A DNA stretch of 64,000 nt from Chitinophagales bacterium (GTDB lineage Bacteria; Bacteroidota; Bacteroidia; Chitinophagales; UBA10324): NCBI GenBank assembly GCA_025056305.1, contig JANWWJ010000038.1, forward strand, positions 86,873 to 150,872, read 5' to 3'. Positions 35,636 to 44,847 of this stretch are shown here, piece after piece (position 1 is the first letter of the stretch; the number at the start of each line of letters is the position of its first letter). The translations under genes were made by a program, and so were the position numbers. The notes under the pieces are model-generated. The model saw only the letters and a program-made list of their open reading frames with translations, was not told the DNA's origin and did not search any database.

Positions 35636-37234
35636 TTATTTTTTGAGCGGCAGGGATAAGGGATGGCTTTGGCATCCGGAGGGGAGGGGGAGGTTCAAGA
35701 TCAGAGCAAGGGTTGGGGCGATTTCGGTCATGCAGGTCGGGCGGTGTGTTAAACCACGACGAACTTTCCAGCCGAACCAAATCAGAGGCATGTGTTGGTC
35801 GTAGGCATGCACCGTTAGGTGGGTGGTGCCGTAGTCGTGAGGCCAGTCAATCCATCCAGGCCGTAAAGCAAAAATGACATCGCCGGAGCGGTCGGGAACC
35901 CAACCGTTACGCAGGGCGGTTTCCACCATGGGGGGACACGTGCTTAGGCCCGCTTTGGGAACGACGGTGCAAAGCACACCCGGCTGCTTGAGTAGAAATT
36001 CGGTTGCTGCAGCAGCAACTTCATGATAAGCGATGCCCATGGCGGACATCAGGGAATCATTAAAGTAAAGCTGCTGTTCCATGATGGCTGCTACCAGGGG
36101 GGTGCCATCGAATCGTTGGCCTAAGAACTGGTTGGCTGTCGCAAGCCATGTGTCTGCTTCCAGGCGCCCACCGGGCATTTGCTGATCCTCGGCAAATAAG
36201 GGGTTGACGGCGGCTCCATGATCTGAGGTAAGAAAAACTAATATATTCTTTTTTCCTATTTGTTTGTCTAAGAAAGAGAGCAGATCAGCTAAATCGCGAT
36301 CCAGCCGAGCATAGCAATCGGCTAACTCTAGCGAGTGGATGCCATAGGCATGACCGATGATGTCTGTGGCAGAAAAGCTGATGCACAGGAAATCGGTCAC
36401 GTCATCTCTGCCGAGGTTTTCCCGGACGATGGCTTCTTTGGCCAGATCTTTAGTCAACGTGTTGGCAAAAGGAGAGGCCGTGAAACTCTTCCAGTCGTCG
36501 GCCTGGATGAAGTGGGGGAAAGTTGCCCATGGTTTGCCTGCCGGAGCCCGTTCGTAAGCTGTGGAGTCACTGGTACACATGGCATAGGCTGAGCGGGGCA
36601 ACAACAAATTCCATGGCTCAGAGAGGTATTTACGGTTCTGATCGCGCTCATTCCACTGTTGCAGCCAGTCGGGAAGGCGCTCAGCATACCATGATGAAGT
36701 GATCCATTTTCCTGACCGCTCATCAAAAAAGAAGGCGCCATCGGCCTTGTGACCGGCCGGCAGCAGAGCACCACGGTCCTTGATGGCTATGCTGATGATC
36801 TTGGAAGAAGGATGCCTCAGCTTCAATTCATCGGTAATGGTGGTACTGCGTAAACGGTGAGGCGAAGAACAACGGCCGGTATTGGAGCCGACAGGCACCA
36901 CGGCCGGATCTTCCATGACATAAACGACTTTTCCTATGTCTTTGTCGAAATAGTTGTTTTCACTTATGCCATGCACGGCAGGCATGGCGCCGGTGTATAT
37001 GGTGGCATGGCCTACAGCCGTGACGGTAGGCTGGTAATTGAAGCGAGCATCGGTAAAGACATGACCCTGGCGCTGCAATTTCCGGAACCCATCAGGGCCA
37101 AATAAGGGATCGTATTTGCTTAAGTAATCATATCGCATCTGATCGACGACGATGCCCACCACTAAGCGGGGCGGCTTTGCCCACGTTAGCATTGGGGCAA
37201 ACAGGCAAAACAAAATGGCGAACATCCCCTTCAT
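35636..37234 (-). CDS. pafA: PafA-type alkaline phosphatase
   Basis: A 532-residue periplasmic or outer-membrane phosphomonoesterase of the alkaline phosphatase superfamily, with signal peptide MKGMFAILFCLFAPMLTWA. It matches PafA: metal ligand Asp31 in VVDQMR, nucleophile region PTVTAVGHATIYTG (Thr70 or Thr72), SENNYF (Asn93/94), and the KDR pair (Lys152, Arg154) that contacts the phosphate. TSDHGA and a late HG-type histidine region complete the zinc sites. In flavobacteria PafA is made even when phosphate is present. A -7 box lies 4 bases before the ATG. Confidence 0.9.
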   Translation of the reverse strand: MKGMFAILFCLFAPMLTWAKPPRLVVGIVVDQMRYDYLSKYDPLFGPDGFRKLQRQGHVFTDARFNYQPTVTAVGHATIYTGAMPAVHGISENNYFDKDIGKVVYVMEDPAVVPVGSNTGRCSSPHRLRSTTITDELKLRHPSSKIISIAIKDRGALLPAGHKADGAFFFDERSGKWITSSWYAERLPDWLQQWNERDQNRKYLSEPWNLLLPRSAYAMCTSDSTAYERAPAGKPWATFPHFIQADDWKSFTASPFANTLTKDLAKEAIVRENLGRDDVTDFLCISFSATDIIGHAYGIHSLELADCYARLDRDLADLLSFLDKQIGKKNILVFLTSDHGAAVNPLFAEDQQMPGGRLEADTWLATANQFLGQRFDGTPLVAAIMEQQLYFNDSLMSAMGIAYHEVAAAATEFLLKQPGVLCTVVPKAGLSTCPPMVETALRNGWVPDRSGDVIFALRPGWIDWPHDYGTTHLTVHAYDQHMPLIWFGWKVRRGLTHRPTCMTEIAPTLALILNLPLPSGCQSHPLSLPLKK

Positions 37235-37238
37235 AGCA

Positions 37239-37246
37239 CAAGGTTA
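37239..37246 (-). promoter_or_regulatory. -7 box of pafA, leaderless spacing
   Basis: The minus strand reads TAACCTTG, one mismatch to TAnnTTTG, then TGCT and the ATG at 37234. A TTTC about 19 bases upstream could act as the -33 element. Confidence 0.45.
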
Positions 37247-37322
37247 ATACCCAACGCGCTTTACTGAAACCCTTACACGAAAAAGTAACCAACCGATGCA
37301 CTAAACTGAGTTGCCGTGCGGC

Positions 37323-38081
37323 TTATTTTTTGTCCAGCCCTTCATCCACAAGGATTCGGCCACAATGTTCGCAGATGATGATCTTTTTACGTTGCCGCAC
37401 TTCCAACTGGGTTTGTGGCGGGATGGCGTTGAAGCAACCGCCGCAAGCGTCGCGCTTGATCGTTACCACGGCCAGCCCATTTCGATACGTTTTGCGGATG
37501 CGTTGGTAAGCCTGTAAAAGACGCGGCTCCAATTTGGCGCTTTGCTCAGCCGATTTTTTGCGCAAAACCTTTTCTTCCTCTTCTGTTTCTGCCAAAATGT
37601 GTTGGAGTTCTTCCTGCTTTAAGGCCAGATGCTTTTCTTTTTCTTTAATCGCTTTTTTGATGCTTTGCTCCAGCGCTTGAAGCTGGGCAAGTTGCTCACT
37701 GGCCTCTTTGATCTTTTTTTCATGCAGTTGAATCTCCAGACGCTGCAGCTCAATTTCCTTGTTTAGCGCTTCGTATTCCCGGTTGTTTTTGACATTGTTC
37801 TGCTGCTTCTGATATTTTTTGATGAGTGCTTCAGCATCTTTGATGCTGTTTCGGCGGTGGGCTATGGCATCTTCGTATTTTTTTGCCTCTTCTTGATTTT
37901 TTTCGATGCGCAGGCGCAAGCCGGCCACTTCATCTTCCAGGTCTTTGACTTCCATGGGCAGCTCGCCTTTTAAAACCTGCAATTGATCTAACTTACTGTC
38001 AATGAGCTGCAGCAGATATAGATTGTGAAGCTTTTCTTCAATGTTAGAGACTTCCTGACGGACTTCTTTGGTCTTAATCAT
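37323..38081 (-). CDS. Zinc-ribbon coiled-coil protein
   Basis: A 252-residue protein. Residues ~10-185 form a long antiparallel-type coiled coil rich in Glu, Lys and Gln; the C-terminus holds a four-cysteine zinc ribbon, CGGCFNAIPP and CEHCGRILVDE. This matches the C4-type zinc ribbon proteins found beside Nif3 in many bacteria, whose role is thought to involve nucleic acid or protein binding. The start overlaps the nif3 stop by 4 bases. Confidence 0.88.
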   Translation of the reverse strand: MIKTKEVRQEVSNIEEKLHNLYLLQLIDSKLDQLQVLKGELPMEVKDLEDEVAGLRLRIEKNQEEAKKYEDAIAHRRNSIKDAEALIKKYQKQQNNVKNNREYEALNKEIELQRLEIQLHEKKIKEASEQLAQLQALEQSIKKAIKEKEKHLALKQEELQHILAETEEEEKVLRKKSAEQSAKLEPRLLQAYQRIRKTYRNGLAVVTIKRDACGGCFNAIPPQTQLEVRQRKKIIICEHCGRILVDEGLDKK

Positions 38082-39175
38082 GAAAAATAATTTACTGGAT
38101 TTGTCGATTGAGCGCTGATGCGGGCCGCAAAGGTAGGCAATTTATCCTTTAATCCGGATAACAGGAGTTCTGCGGTGAACTGCTCGCTTTCATAATGTCC
38201 GATGTCGCATAAAAGGGTTCGATTTTGGGCTTCGAAAAAACGATGATAACCAACATCGGCGGTAACGAAGGCATCGGCACCGGCGGCGATGGCTTTATCC
38301 AGCAGGAAGCTGCCGGCTCCTCCACACAAGGCAACATTTAAAATAGGCTTTGGCAAGGGCGTACTGTGGCGAATGACTGCGCAGCGGAATGTTTGTTTCA
38401 GCAAGGTGAGGAATTCGCCAGCAGTCATGGGCCGGGGCAGTTCTCCTATAATGCCTGCACCGGCATATTGCCAGTCGTTGGCTAAAGGCACCAGGTCGTA
38501 TGCCACTTCCTCGTAGGGATGACTTTCTTTTAAGGCTTTAAGCACCCGTGAGCTGATAAAAGCCGGTAAGATGACTTCAATGCGTGTTTCTTCTTCCCGG
38601 TGTTGAATGCCGGGTTGTCCGACATAGGGATTTGTACCTGCCGCACCGCGAAAAGTGCCGTAGCCTTCCACATTGAAACTGCACTGATCGTAATCACCGA
38701 TATGTCCGGCTCCGGCATCAAAAAGGGCTTGACGTACCGCAGCAGCATGTTGATGAGGTACGAAGGTGATGAGCTTCATCAACTGGTTTCGGACAGGCGA
38801 AAGCACCTGAATGCGAGTCAACGCCAGTTTAGTCGCCATGAAGTAACTAACGCCACCGACAGAATTGTCGAGGCTGGTATGAGCGGCGTAGATCGCCAGA
38901 TGGTGGCGAATGGCGCGAAGCAATAACCGGGTAGTGGGGTCGTTTTCGGGGAACTTTTTTAAAGCATGAAACACCAAAGGATGGTGCGTGATAATCAGAT
39001 TGCATCCGGCAGCCAAAGCTTCGTCCAGAACAGCATCTGTCAGATCAAGGGCAATAAGGGCCGAGCTGATTTCCATGTCCCAATCACCGCAGATGAGTCC
39101 AGAGTTATCGTAGCTTTCTTGCAAGGCTAACGGGGCAAATGATTCAATGGCCTCGACGATGGTTTTCAGTTTCAT
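38078..39175 (-). CDS. Nif3-like dinuclear metal-centre protein
   Basis: A 365-residue Nif3/YbgI/YqfO family protein with the central PII-like insert found in Gram-positive and Bacteroidota members. Metal-site motifs: ESYDNSGLICGD, NLIITHHPLVFH with adjacent histidines, YAAHTSLDN, and near the C-terminus DIGHYESEQF. The toroid hexamer binds two metals; a role in GTP cyclohydrolase-like or iron-related chemistry has been suggested but is not settled. The ATG at 39175 starts the conserved MKLKTIVEAIE; the frame is open to 39247 into the lpxK promoter. It overlaps the zinc-ribbon gene. Confidence 0.92.
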   Translation of the reverse strand: MKLKTIVEAIESFAPLALQESYDNSGLICGDWDMEISSALIALDLTDAVLDEALAAGCNLIITHHPLVFHALKKFPENDPTTRLLLRAIRHHLAIYAAHTSLDNSVGGVSYFMATKLALTRIQVLSPVRNQLMKLITFVPHQHAAAVRQALFDAGAGHIGDYDQCSFNVEGYGTFRGAAGTNPYVGQPGIQHREEETRIEVILPAFISSRVLKALKESHPYEEVAYDLVPLANDWQYAGAGIIGELPRPMTAGEFLTLLKQTFRCAVIRHSTPLPKPILNVALCGGAGSFLLDKAIAAGADAFVTADVGYHRFFEAQNRTLLCDIGHYESEQFTAELLLSGLKDKLPTFAARISAQSTNPVNYFS

Positions 39176-39190
39176 AAGGTGGGTTTGTCC

Positions 39191-39198
39191 CAAAAATA
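39191..39198 (-). promoter_or_regulatory. -7 box of the nif3 operon
   Basis: The minus strand reads TATTTTTG, a perfect TAnnTTTG, 15 bases before the ATG at 39175. Confidence 0.5.
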
Positions 39199-39225
39199 GA
39201 CAGGCCACAGGCGGCATTGTGCCTG

Positions 39226-39233
39226 CATCTTTG
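39226..39233 (+). promoter_or_regulatory. -7 box of the lpxK operon
   Basis: CATCTTTG, one mismatch to TAnnTTTG, ends 13 bases before the ATG at 39247. It is back to back with the nif3 box; the two are 27 bases apart. Confidence 0.4.
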
Positions 39234-39246
39234 TGGGGTGAGCACA

Positions 39247-40299
39247 ATGCGCAGGCTGCTTTGGCCTTTAGCTAGTCTTTATGGTGCTGCAGTATGGCTT
39301 CACCACAAACAATACGATTGGGGCTTGCGCCGCACGGTACGTTTTGATCTTCCAACTATAGGCATTGGCAACTTGGCAGTGGGAGGCAGTGGAAAGACGC
39401 CGCTGGTGGAATACCTGTTAGGCCTGTTGGTGCCGCACAAGCGGGTGGGGGTTTTGAGTCGTGGCTATGGACGAAGCACCCGTGGTTTTCGTTGGGTAAT
39501 GCCTGATGCCTCGTACATACAGGTAGGAGACGAACCCTTGCAAGTCAAGCGCAAATTTCCTGAAGTTGCCGTTGCTGTATGTGAAGACCGCGTTACCGGA
39601 ATTCCGCTCATGCTTATCGATCAACCTGAGCTTGAAGTTATAATTCTGGATGATGTTTTTCAACATCGTGCCATTACGCCTGGCTTGTCCCTTTTATTAA
39701 CCGACTACCATAGGCCTTACTGGACCGATCACCTATTGCCAGTAGGCGATTTACGTGAGCCGATAAGCGCTGCACGTCGTGCCGATGTAGTCTTGGTTAC
39801 GAAATGCCCTGAAAATATGCGTGCTGATCAAAAAGCACAGCTTTGGTCGGCTGCTAAGCTTGACGATCGGCAGCAATTACTCTTTTGCTCGATTCGATAT
39901 GGTGTGCCTTATGGCCTTTTTTCCGGCATGCCCCTCGACAAGAGTAAGCATGATCTTGCTATCCTGGTTACCGGCATTGCCAAAAGCAGGTTGTTGAAGG
40001 ATTACTTGGAAGAACATTACAACAGGATCAAACATTTTAATTATGTCGATCATTATCGATTTAAGAAAACGGATATTCAACGCTGGCTCAAGGAGTTTCA
40101 GGTACATAAAAGCCCCAATCAGGTTATTCTTACTACAGAAAAAGACGCCATGAGGTTATTGCCCTACCGATCGTTGTTCGATCAAGCCGGTACGGAGCCA
40201 TTTTGTATTCCCATATACGTTTATTTCGAGGGCGAACAAGCTGAACGCTTTAATCAACTGGTGCTTTCCTTTGTAGCGACAACTGCTGAAGATGATTGA
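39247..40299 (+). CDS. lpxK: Tetraacyldisaccharide 4'-kinase
   Basis: Phosphorylates the 4' position of the lipid A precursor at the inner membrane. The 350-residue protein has an N-terminal hydrophobic helix and the P-loop GGSGKTPL (46-53) in GIGNLAVGGSGKTPLVEYL. RGYGR and the DDVFQHR segment with the Asp-His catalytic pair are also visible. The ATG at 39247 fits the family length; an in-frame ATG at 39217 lies inside the promoter. Its last 8 bases overlap the phosphorylase gene. Presence of this step shows lipid A is made. Confidence 0.95.
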   Translation: MRRLLWPLASLYGAAVWLHHKQYDWGLRRTVRFDLPTIGIGNLAVGGSGKTPLVEYLLGLLVPHKRVGVLSRGYGRSTRGFRWVMPDASYIQVGDEPLQVKRKFPEVAVAVCEDRVTGIPLMLIDQPELEVIILDDVFQHRAITPGLSLLLTDYHRPYWTDHLLPVGDLREPISAARRADVVLVTKCPENMRADQKAQLWSAAKLDDRQQLLFCSIRYGVPYGLFSGMPLDKSKHDLAILVTGIAKSRLLKDYLEEHYNRIKHFNYVDHYRFKKTDIQRWLKEFQVHKSPNQVILTTEKDAMRLLPYRSLFDQAGTEPFCIPIYVYFEGEQAERFNQLVLSFVATTAEDD

Positions 40300-41125
40300 T
40301 GTAGCATTGTTGCGCAGCCAGCTTGCTGAATCGGTTGCTTACATAAGAAGCCAAAGCCAATTGCAGCCAAAAGTGATGGTAATCTTGGGTTCGGGGTTGG
40401 GGGAAGCGGCAGGGGGCATGCGGACAGAAGCCGAGATTCCTTATGCCAGCATCCCACATTTCCCATTAAGCACAGTAAAAGGGCATGCCGGCAAGCTGTT
40501 GCTGGGCACGTGGTGTAATCAGCCTGTAGCCGTGCTTTCGGGTCGGTTTCATTATTATGAAGGGTACAGTATGCAACAGGTGGTTTATCCGCTTCGCGTG
40601 GTGCGAAAATTGGGCGCTCATGTTGCACTCATCACTAATGCCAGTGGAGGGTTAAATCCGGATTTTAGGGTAGGTGACCTGATGGTGGTAACCGATCACA
40701 TCAACCTAGTCAGCGACCATCCACTGCGGGGACCGAATGATGATGAGTTAGGTCCGCGATTTCCCGATCAGCATGCGGTGTACGATAAAGCGCTGATTGC
40801 AGCGGCAGTATCTACTGCCGTGGCGCATGGCATAAAGCTTCATCAGGGTGTATATGTAGGCGTCAGCGGCCCAACTTTTGAAACGCCGGCTGAATACCGG
40901 TTTTTGCGTCTCATCGGGGGCGATGCCGTGGGCATGTCCACCGTTCCGGAAGTGATGGCAGCCAACCACATGGGCATGCGTGTCTTTTGCATTTCGGTGA
41001 TTACGGATCAGGGCAACACACCACAGCCACAAAGAATCACACATGAAGAGGTCGTGCAGGCTGCCCGCCAGGCTGCACCACTTATGATGCAGGTGTTGAT
41101 GGGGGTGTTGCAACATATTGAATAG
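40292..41125 (+). CDS. punA: Purine-nucleoside phosphorylase (trimeric, class I)
   Basis: Splits purine nucleosides with phosphate to base and ribose 1-phosphate in purine salvage. The 277-residue protein has VMVILGSGLGEAAGG for phosphate, GRFHYYEGYSMQQVVYP, NASGGLNPDFRVGDLMVV, the GPTFETPAEYRFL loop and MSTVPEVMAA. The start lies inside the lpxK end, an arrangement common in Bacteroidota, so translation is probably coupled although the pathways differ. Confidence 0.93.
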   Translation: MIDVALLRSQLAESVAYIRSQSQLQPKVMVILGSGLGEAAGGMRTEAEIPYASIPHFPLSTVKGHAGKLLLGTWCNQPVAVLSGRFHYYEGYSMQQVVYPLRVVRKLGAHVALITNASGGLNPDFRVGDLMVVTDHINLVSDHPLRGPNDDELGPRFPDQHAVYDKALIAAAVSTAVAHGIKLHQGVYVGVSGPTFETPAEYRFLRLIGGDAVGMSTVPEVMAANHMGMRVFCISVITDQGNTPQPQRITHEEVVQAARQAAPLMMQVLMGVLQHIE

Positions 41126-41132
41126 ATGACTA

Positions 41133-42962
41133 ATGCTTCGTTTTCGCATATTTCTCAGCTACGTATGGTTCCTGGCAGCAGTGGCATCTGGTTCGGCACA
41201 GGATACCGTATTCCGATATTATCCCCAACTGACTCGATATACCATCTTAGACAGTGTAGATTCCTGGCAAGGCTTAGACACAGCCCTGACGCCCATTTAT
41301 CGGTTTCATCCGGCAGAAGCAACTTTTGGCGCTATGCATTTGGGCTATCTCGGTGCTCCGGCCCGAAACAACTATGCTGAACTTATTGCCAACGCGAACA
41401 TTCAGCACGGTTTTGCTTCTTACCGAATGTATCGAACCCCGCTGCAACAGGTTCGCTTTTTCGACAGCCGCCTTCCGTACACCGTTTTGAGTTATCAACA
41501 AGGAAGCAAGCAGGAGCTGGTGATGCGCGCGTTGCATACACAAAACCTTTCGGCGCGCATGAGCGCAGGCATTTGCTTCCTTCGGCGGCGTACCGACGGT
41601 TTTTACCAGCGCCAACTTACCCGCCTTAGTGATGGATATGCTTTTTTTCGATATAAAGACAGCATAGGCTTTTATTCAGCTTACCTGGCAGGCACCCTTT
41701 TTAAAGTTAATGCAGAGCTCAACGGCGGAGTGCGTAGCGATTCGGTTTTTGAAGACCGCACCTTGTTCAACAAAAAGTTGGTGCCCGTTGTGCTTCAGGA
41801 GGCTTCGGAGCAGAGCGTTGATCAAAATATAGTTTGGGTCAATGCCTTTATTCTGAAAAGGCAGGCTGGAGTTGGCGACGATGTAAACACCCTCCATCGC
41901 GCACTGCGCCTGGAACATCGGATTGCGTGGCAAGGTTATCGCCGATTTTTTCAAGATGGAAATGTTGATTCGGCGGCCTACCATGGTGTTTGGCCCCCAG
42001 AGGGCATAAGGGATTCTTTTATCGTGCAGGGTATGCACAACACCTTTGGCATTCACAGCCGACCGTCAACAGGTCATGCTTTTACCTCGCTTCAATTCAT
42101 GCATGAGTATTTGTGGTTAAAAAACCGCTCGCTAAAAGAGCAAGTATCAAACATGACCCTGCACGCCGAGGGGGGAACAGGACTTGGTCCTTCTCTTTAC
42201 CTCTCGGCTCGAGCTTACGTAACGTTGGCAGGCCGAAACAAAGGCGATTATCTTTTTGAACCGCAACTAAAATGGCGCTTTTTGAACCATCATTTAGGCT
42301 TGAGATGGATGTTAGTGCAACAGCATCCTCCTTTGATGGCGGAACGATATTCAAGCAGTTTGTTTACGTACGATCAATTGTTGCCAGTGCAGCAAATGAG
42401 TCGTTTGCTGGTGTGGTGGAAGCAGGAACGATGGCGTCTGAATTTTTACGGATCGTGGATAAGCCTTAAAAACTTTGTTTACTGGACTGATGTCGGGCCT
42501 CCCCGCAACGGTTCTCTTCGTGGATGGCAGGTGGGGGGTACGCAGCACATTGCCATAAAACCGTTGATGCTGGATCTGGAAATCATGGGCCAATGGTATG
42601 TTCCTGATTCGGTCGTGAGTTTCCCCTCCGTGATGGCCCGCAGCAGCTGCTATTACCAGCAGAGGTGGTTTTCGGGCTCTTCGCAGGTACGCATTGGTTT
42701 TGAGCTGCGTTGGAGCTCCGCCTATTATCTTCCAACATATTTGCCCGTATTGGCGCAATTTGCCGAGCATCGGGTGATGCGGTGGCAAAGCACGCCTGAA
42801 GCAGATGTTTATCTGGTCATTTTCAATCGGGGGATTCGTGCTTTCGTGTTGGTCCAACAAGCATTGCAAGGCATTTGGGGCTCCGGTAACTATTACGGTT
42901 ACCTTTATCCAGGCCCCGATCGCTCTTTTAAAATAGGGGTTGAGTGGTGGTTCTGGAACTGA
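41133..42962 (+). CDS. Porin_10-like outer membrane barrel protein
   Basis: A 609-residue outer-membrane protein. A signal peptide (FLSYVWFLAAVASGSAQ) is followed by PARNNYAELIANANIQHGFASYRMY and PLQQVRFFDSRLPYTVLSYQQGSKQ, the characteristic opening of the Bacteroidota putative porin family. The rest is long alternating beta strands to a C-terminal WWFWN. The substrate is unknown. The ATG is 7 bases after the phosphorylase stop, so it is probably the third gene of the lpxK operon. Confidence 0.8.
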   Translation: MLRFRIFLSYVWFLAAVASGSAQDTVFRYYPQLTRYTILDSVDSWQGLDTALTPIYRFHPAEATFGAMHLGYLGAPARNNYAELIANANIQHGFASYRMYRTPLQQVRFFDSRLPYTVLSYQQGSKQELVMRALHTQNLSARMSAGICFLRRRTDGFYQRQLTRLSDGYAFFRYKDSIGFYSAYLAGTLFKVNAELNGGVRSDSVFEDRTLFNKKLVPVVLQEASEQSVDQNIVWVNAFILKRQAGVGDDVNTLHRALRLEHRIAWQGYRRFFQDGNVDSAAYHGVWPPEGIRDSFIVQGMHNTFGIHSRPSTGHAFTSLQFMHEYLWLKNRSLKEQVSNMTLHAEGGTGLGPSLYLSARAYVTLAGRNKGDYLFEPQLKWRFLNHHLGLRWMLVQQHPPLMAERYSSSLFTYDQLLPVQQMSRLLVWWKQERWRLNFYGSWISLKNFVYWTDVGPPRNGSLRGWQVGGTQHIAIKPLMLDLEIMGQWYVPDSVVSFPSVMARSSCYYQQRWFSGSSQVRIGFELRWSSAYYLPTYLPVLAQFAEHRVMRWQSTPEADVYLVIFNRGIRAFVLVQQALQGIWGSGNYYGYLYPGPDRSFKIGVEWWFWN

Positions 42963-42968
42963 GCCCAC

Positions 42969-43481
42969 TCACTGCGTAGGGTCGTCTTCCCCTTTCATCA
43001 GGGCCAATCCAACGCAGGTACGCGCACTCTTGCGATTGATGACGCGAACGCTCAATACATAAATGTCATCATCCGGTGGAGTAAAAAAATGATTGATCAA
43101 ATGATTGTCCAGCTCATTAAACTGAGTTACATATTCAATTTTTTCGCCATAGCTGTTCCGAATTTCCAGCGCCAGTGCGTTGATACCCTTTGGGGCTGTC
43201 ACGATGGCAACGTAAAGAATACCGCCTTCCATAGGATAGCGGCGGCGCAGAATTTCTTCACTGGACAGAGCTTCACTCCATAGTCCCATGGTTTGATAAC
43301 CACCGTAGGTACGCGTGGTGGTCATCAACTCCAGGTTAGCCAACACTTCTTTGTCGGTACAACGAAGATCTTTGCGTGGCCGCTCCTCGAGCAATTGGGC
43401 GGAAGCGGGCTTCAGAGGTAAGAAGAAAATGCTGGCTATGGTAATCAGGCAAGAACAAATCTTAAAATTCACCCTGCACAC
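42969..43481 (-). CDS. Small secreted protein of unknown function
   Basis: I do not recognise this 170-residue protein. It has a signal peptide (CLITIASIFFLPLKPASAQ) and a beta-rich body with GGILYVAIVTAPKG, ALEIRNSYGEKIEYVTQF and IYVLSVRVINRKSARTCVG. No ATG occurs before the signal peptide, so translation probably begins at GTG 43481 or GTG 43472. It starts 3 bases after the stop of the GATase-like gene and is surely co-transcribed with it, which suggests a joint role. Confidence 0.7.
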   Translation of the reverse strand: MCRVNFKICSCLITIASIFFLPLKPASAQLLEERPRKDLRCTDKEVLANLELMTTTRTYGGYQTMGLWSEALSSEEILRRRYPMEGGILYVAIVTAPKGINALALEIRNSYGEKIEYVTQFNELDNHLINHFFTPPDDDIYVLSVRVINRKSARTCVGLALMKGEDDPTQ

Positions 43482-43483
43482 GA

Positions 43484-44740
43484 TTAAGTTTTCTGTTTCT
43501 TTTTCTTGGCGGCCGGGAACAACACGTTGTTGAGGATGAGGCGGTAGCCCGGCGAGTTTTTGTGGAGGGACAAATCAGTAGGGGGATCTCCCACCTGATG
43601 CTGGTAGTCTTCCGGATCGTGACCGCCATAGAAGGTCCAAAAGCCGTTGCCAAATTCTCCGTGGATGTAGCGTGCTTCACCGGCAGCTTTGTTTTCTCCC
43701 ATGATCAGGACGTGCGGCTTGATGGTTTCTTTACGAAAAGCTGTCGTTTGCCCCATGAAGCCTTTAATGACCTGGGTGTGGTTCTGGCACAACATGGTGG
43801 GAACGGGGTCCCATTTAGCCGAAAATTCAAACAGTGTAAAATAGTCTTGATCACGCGGCACCTGGCGGCTCAGGGTAGCATCGATGTTGGAAAATTCATA
43901 TACCAAGGGATCTTTAACCAAGGTGAAATTGTGGAAGGCCACACAAGGCGAGAAATCGAGCTTTTGTTGGGCTGCGGGATCGGCGGGATCTCCGTCATAC
44001 ATCCATTCACAGATGTCAACGCCTTCAGCGGCCAAGGCAATGTCGTAGCTGTCGGTGGCCGAACACATGGCAAACATGAAGCCGCCGCCCGCAACATATT
44101 CTCGTATTTTTTTGGCCACCGCCAACTTTAGGTGCGACACTTTGGTAAAGCCCCAGCGTGCAGCGATTTCTTCATTGGTTTTAACATCTTCAATATACCA
44201 GGGAGCGTGAGCGTAGGCAGCGTAAAAACGTCCGAACTGACCGGTAAAGTCTTCATGATGCAGGTGCAGCCAGTCGTACAACGGAAGTTTTCCTTGCAGT
44301 ACTTCATCGTCGTACACAACATCATAGGGAATTTCTGCATAAGTAAGGGCGAGCGTAACGGCATCATCCCATGGCTGCTTGTTTTTGGGTGAATACACCG
44401 CGACGCGAGGTGCTTTCTCCAGCCGTACGACATCCTGGTTTACCTCCGGATTGGCTATCTGCTGGAGGATGGCCTGATATTGCACATCAGGAACGATCTC
44501 ATAAGCAACGCCGCGCACGAGGCATTCATTTTCGCCCGCAGCAAACCAGGGAAAAGAAAAACTGCCCCCTCGGTAGTTCAGCATCCAATCTACTTTGTAT
44601 CCTTGGGTCAAGACCCAATAAGCAACGCCATATGCCTTTAAGTGGTCGGTCTGGCTTAAATCCATAGGGAGCAAAATGACGGCTGCCTGACTTGAGCGGA
44701 AGCCAGCGACGACCAGCAACACGGTCAATACGTAACGCAT
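43484..44740 (-). CDS. Secreted GATase-like (ThuA-like) protein of unknown function
   Basis: A 418-residue exported protein with signal peptide MRYVLTVLLVVAGFRSSQA. The body has ILLPMDLSQTDHLKAYG, RVAVYSP, LHLHHEDFTGQF, YVAGGGFMFAMCSATDSYDIALAA and YGGHDPEDYQHQVGDPP, which suggest a class I glutamine amidotransferase-like fold, the Cys in AMCSATD being where such proteins hold a nucleophile. Related Bacteroidota proteins carry labels such as asparagine synthetase B, which I doubt because the ATP-PP domain is absent and the protein is secreted. The ATG at 44740 is set by the signal peptide and by a -7 box 5 bases upstream. Confidence 0.65.
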   Translation of the reverse strand: MRYVLTVLLVVAGFRSSQAAVILLPMDLSQTDHLKAYGVAYWVLTQGYKVDWMLNYRGGSFSFPWFAAGENECLVRGVAYEIVPDVQYQAILQQIANPEVNQDVVRLEKAPRVAVYSPKNKQPWDDAVTLALTYAEIPYDVVYDDEVLQGKLPLYDWLHLHHEDFTGQFGRFYAAYAHAPWYIEDVKTNEEIAARWGFTKVSHLKLAVAKKIREYVAGGGFMFAMCSATDSYDIALAAEGVDICEWMYDGDPADPAAQQKLDFSPCVAFHNFTLVKDPLVYEFSNIDATLSRQVPRDQDYFTLFEFSAKWDPVPTMLCQNHTQVIKGFMGQTTAFRKETIKPHVLIMGENKAAGEARYIHGEFGNGFWTFYGGHDPEDYQHQVGDPPTDLSLHKNSPGYRLILNNVLFPAAKKKKQKT

Positions 44741-44745
44741 CGCTT

Positions 44746-44753
44746 CAAAATTA
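44746..44753 (-). promoter_or_regulatory. -7 box of the GATase-like operon, leaderless spacing
   Basis: The minus strand reads TAATTTTG, a perfect TAnnTTTG, ending 5 bases before the ATG at 44740. Confidence 0.55.
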
Positions 44754-44834
44754 TCCCAATTGTTGTAACGCACTGTAGGACAACGGGCATTTGTTGCGGG
44801 GAAAACAATTTTCAGCGCTATATGGTGAGTGTTC

Positions 44835-44842
44835 TATTTTTC
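44835..44842 (+). promoter_or_regulatory. -7 box of ruvB, leaderless spacing
   Basis: TATTTTTC, one mismatch to TAnnTTTG, ends 5 bases before the ATG at 44848. A TTTC about 21 bases upstream may serve as -33. Confidence 0.4.
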
Positions 44843-44847
44843 CCGAG

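Noticed and set aside
43484..44740. Annotation as asparagine synthetase B.
   Set aside because: The protein has a signal peptide and lacks both the N-terminal Cys2 glutaminase and the ATP pyrophosphatase domain of AsnB.
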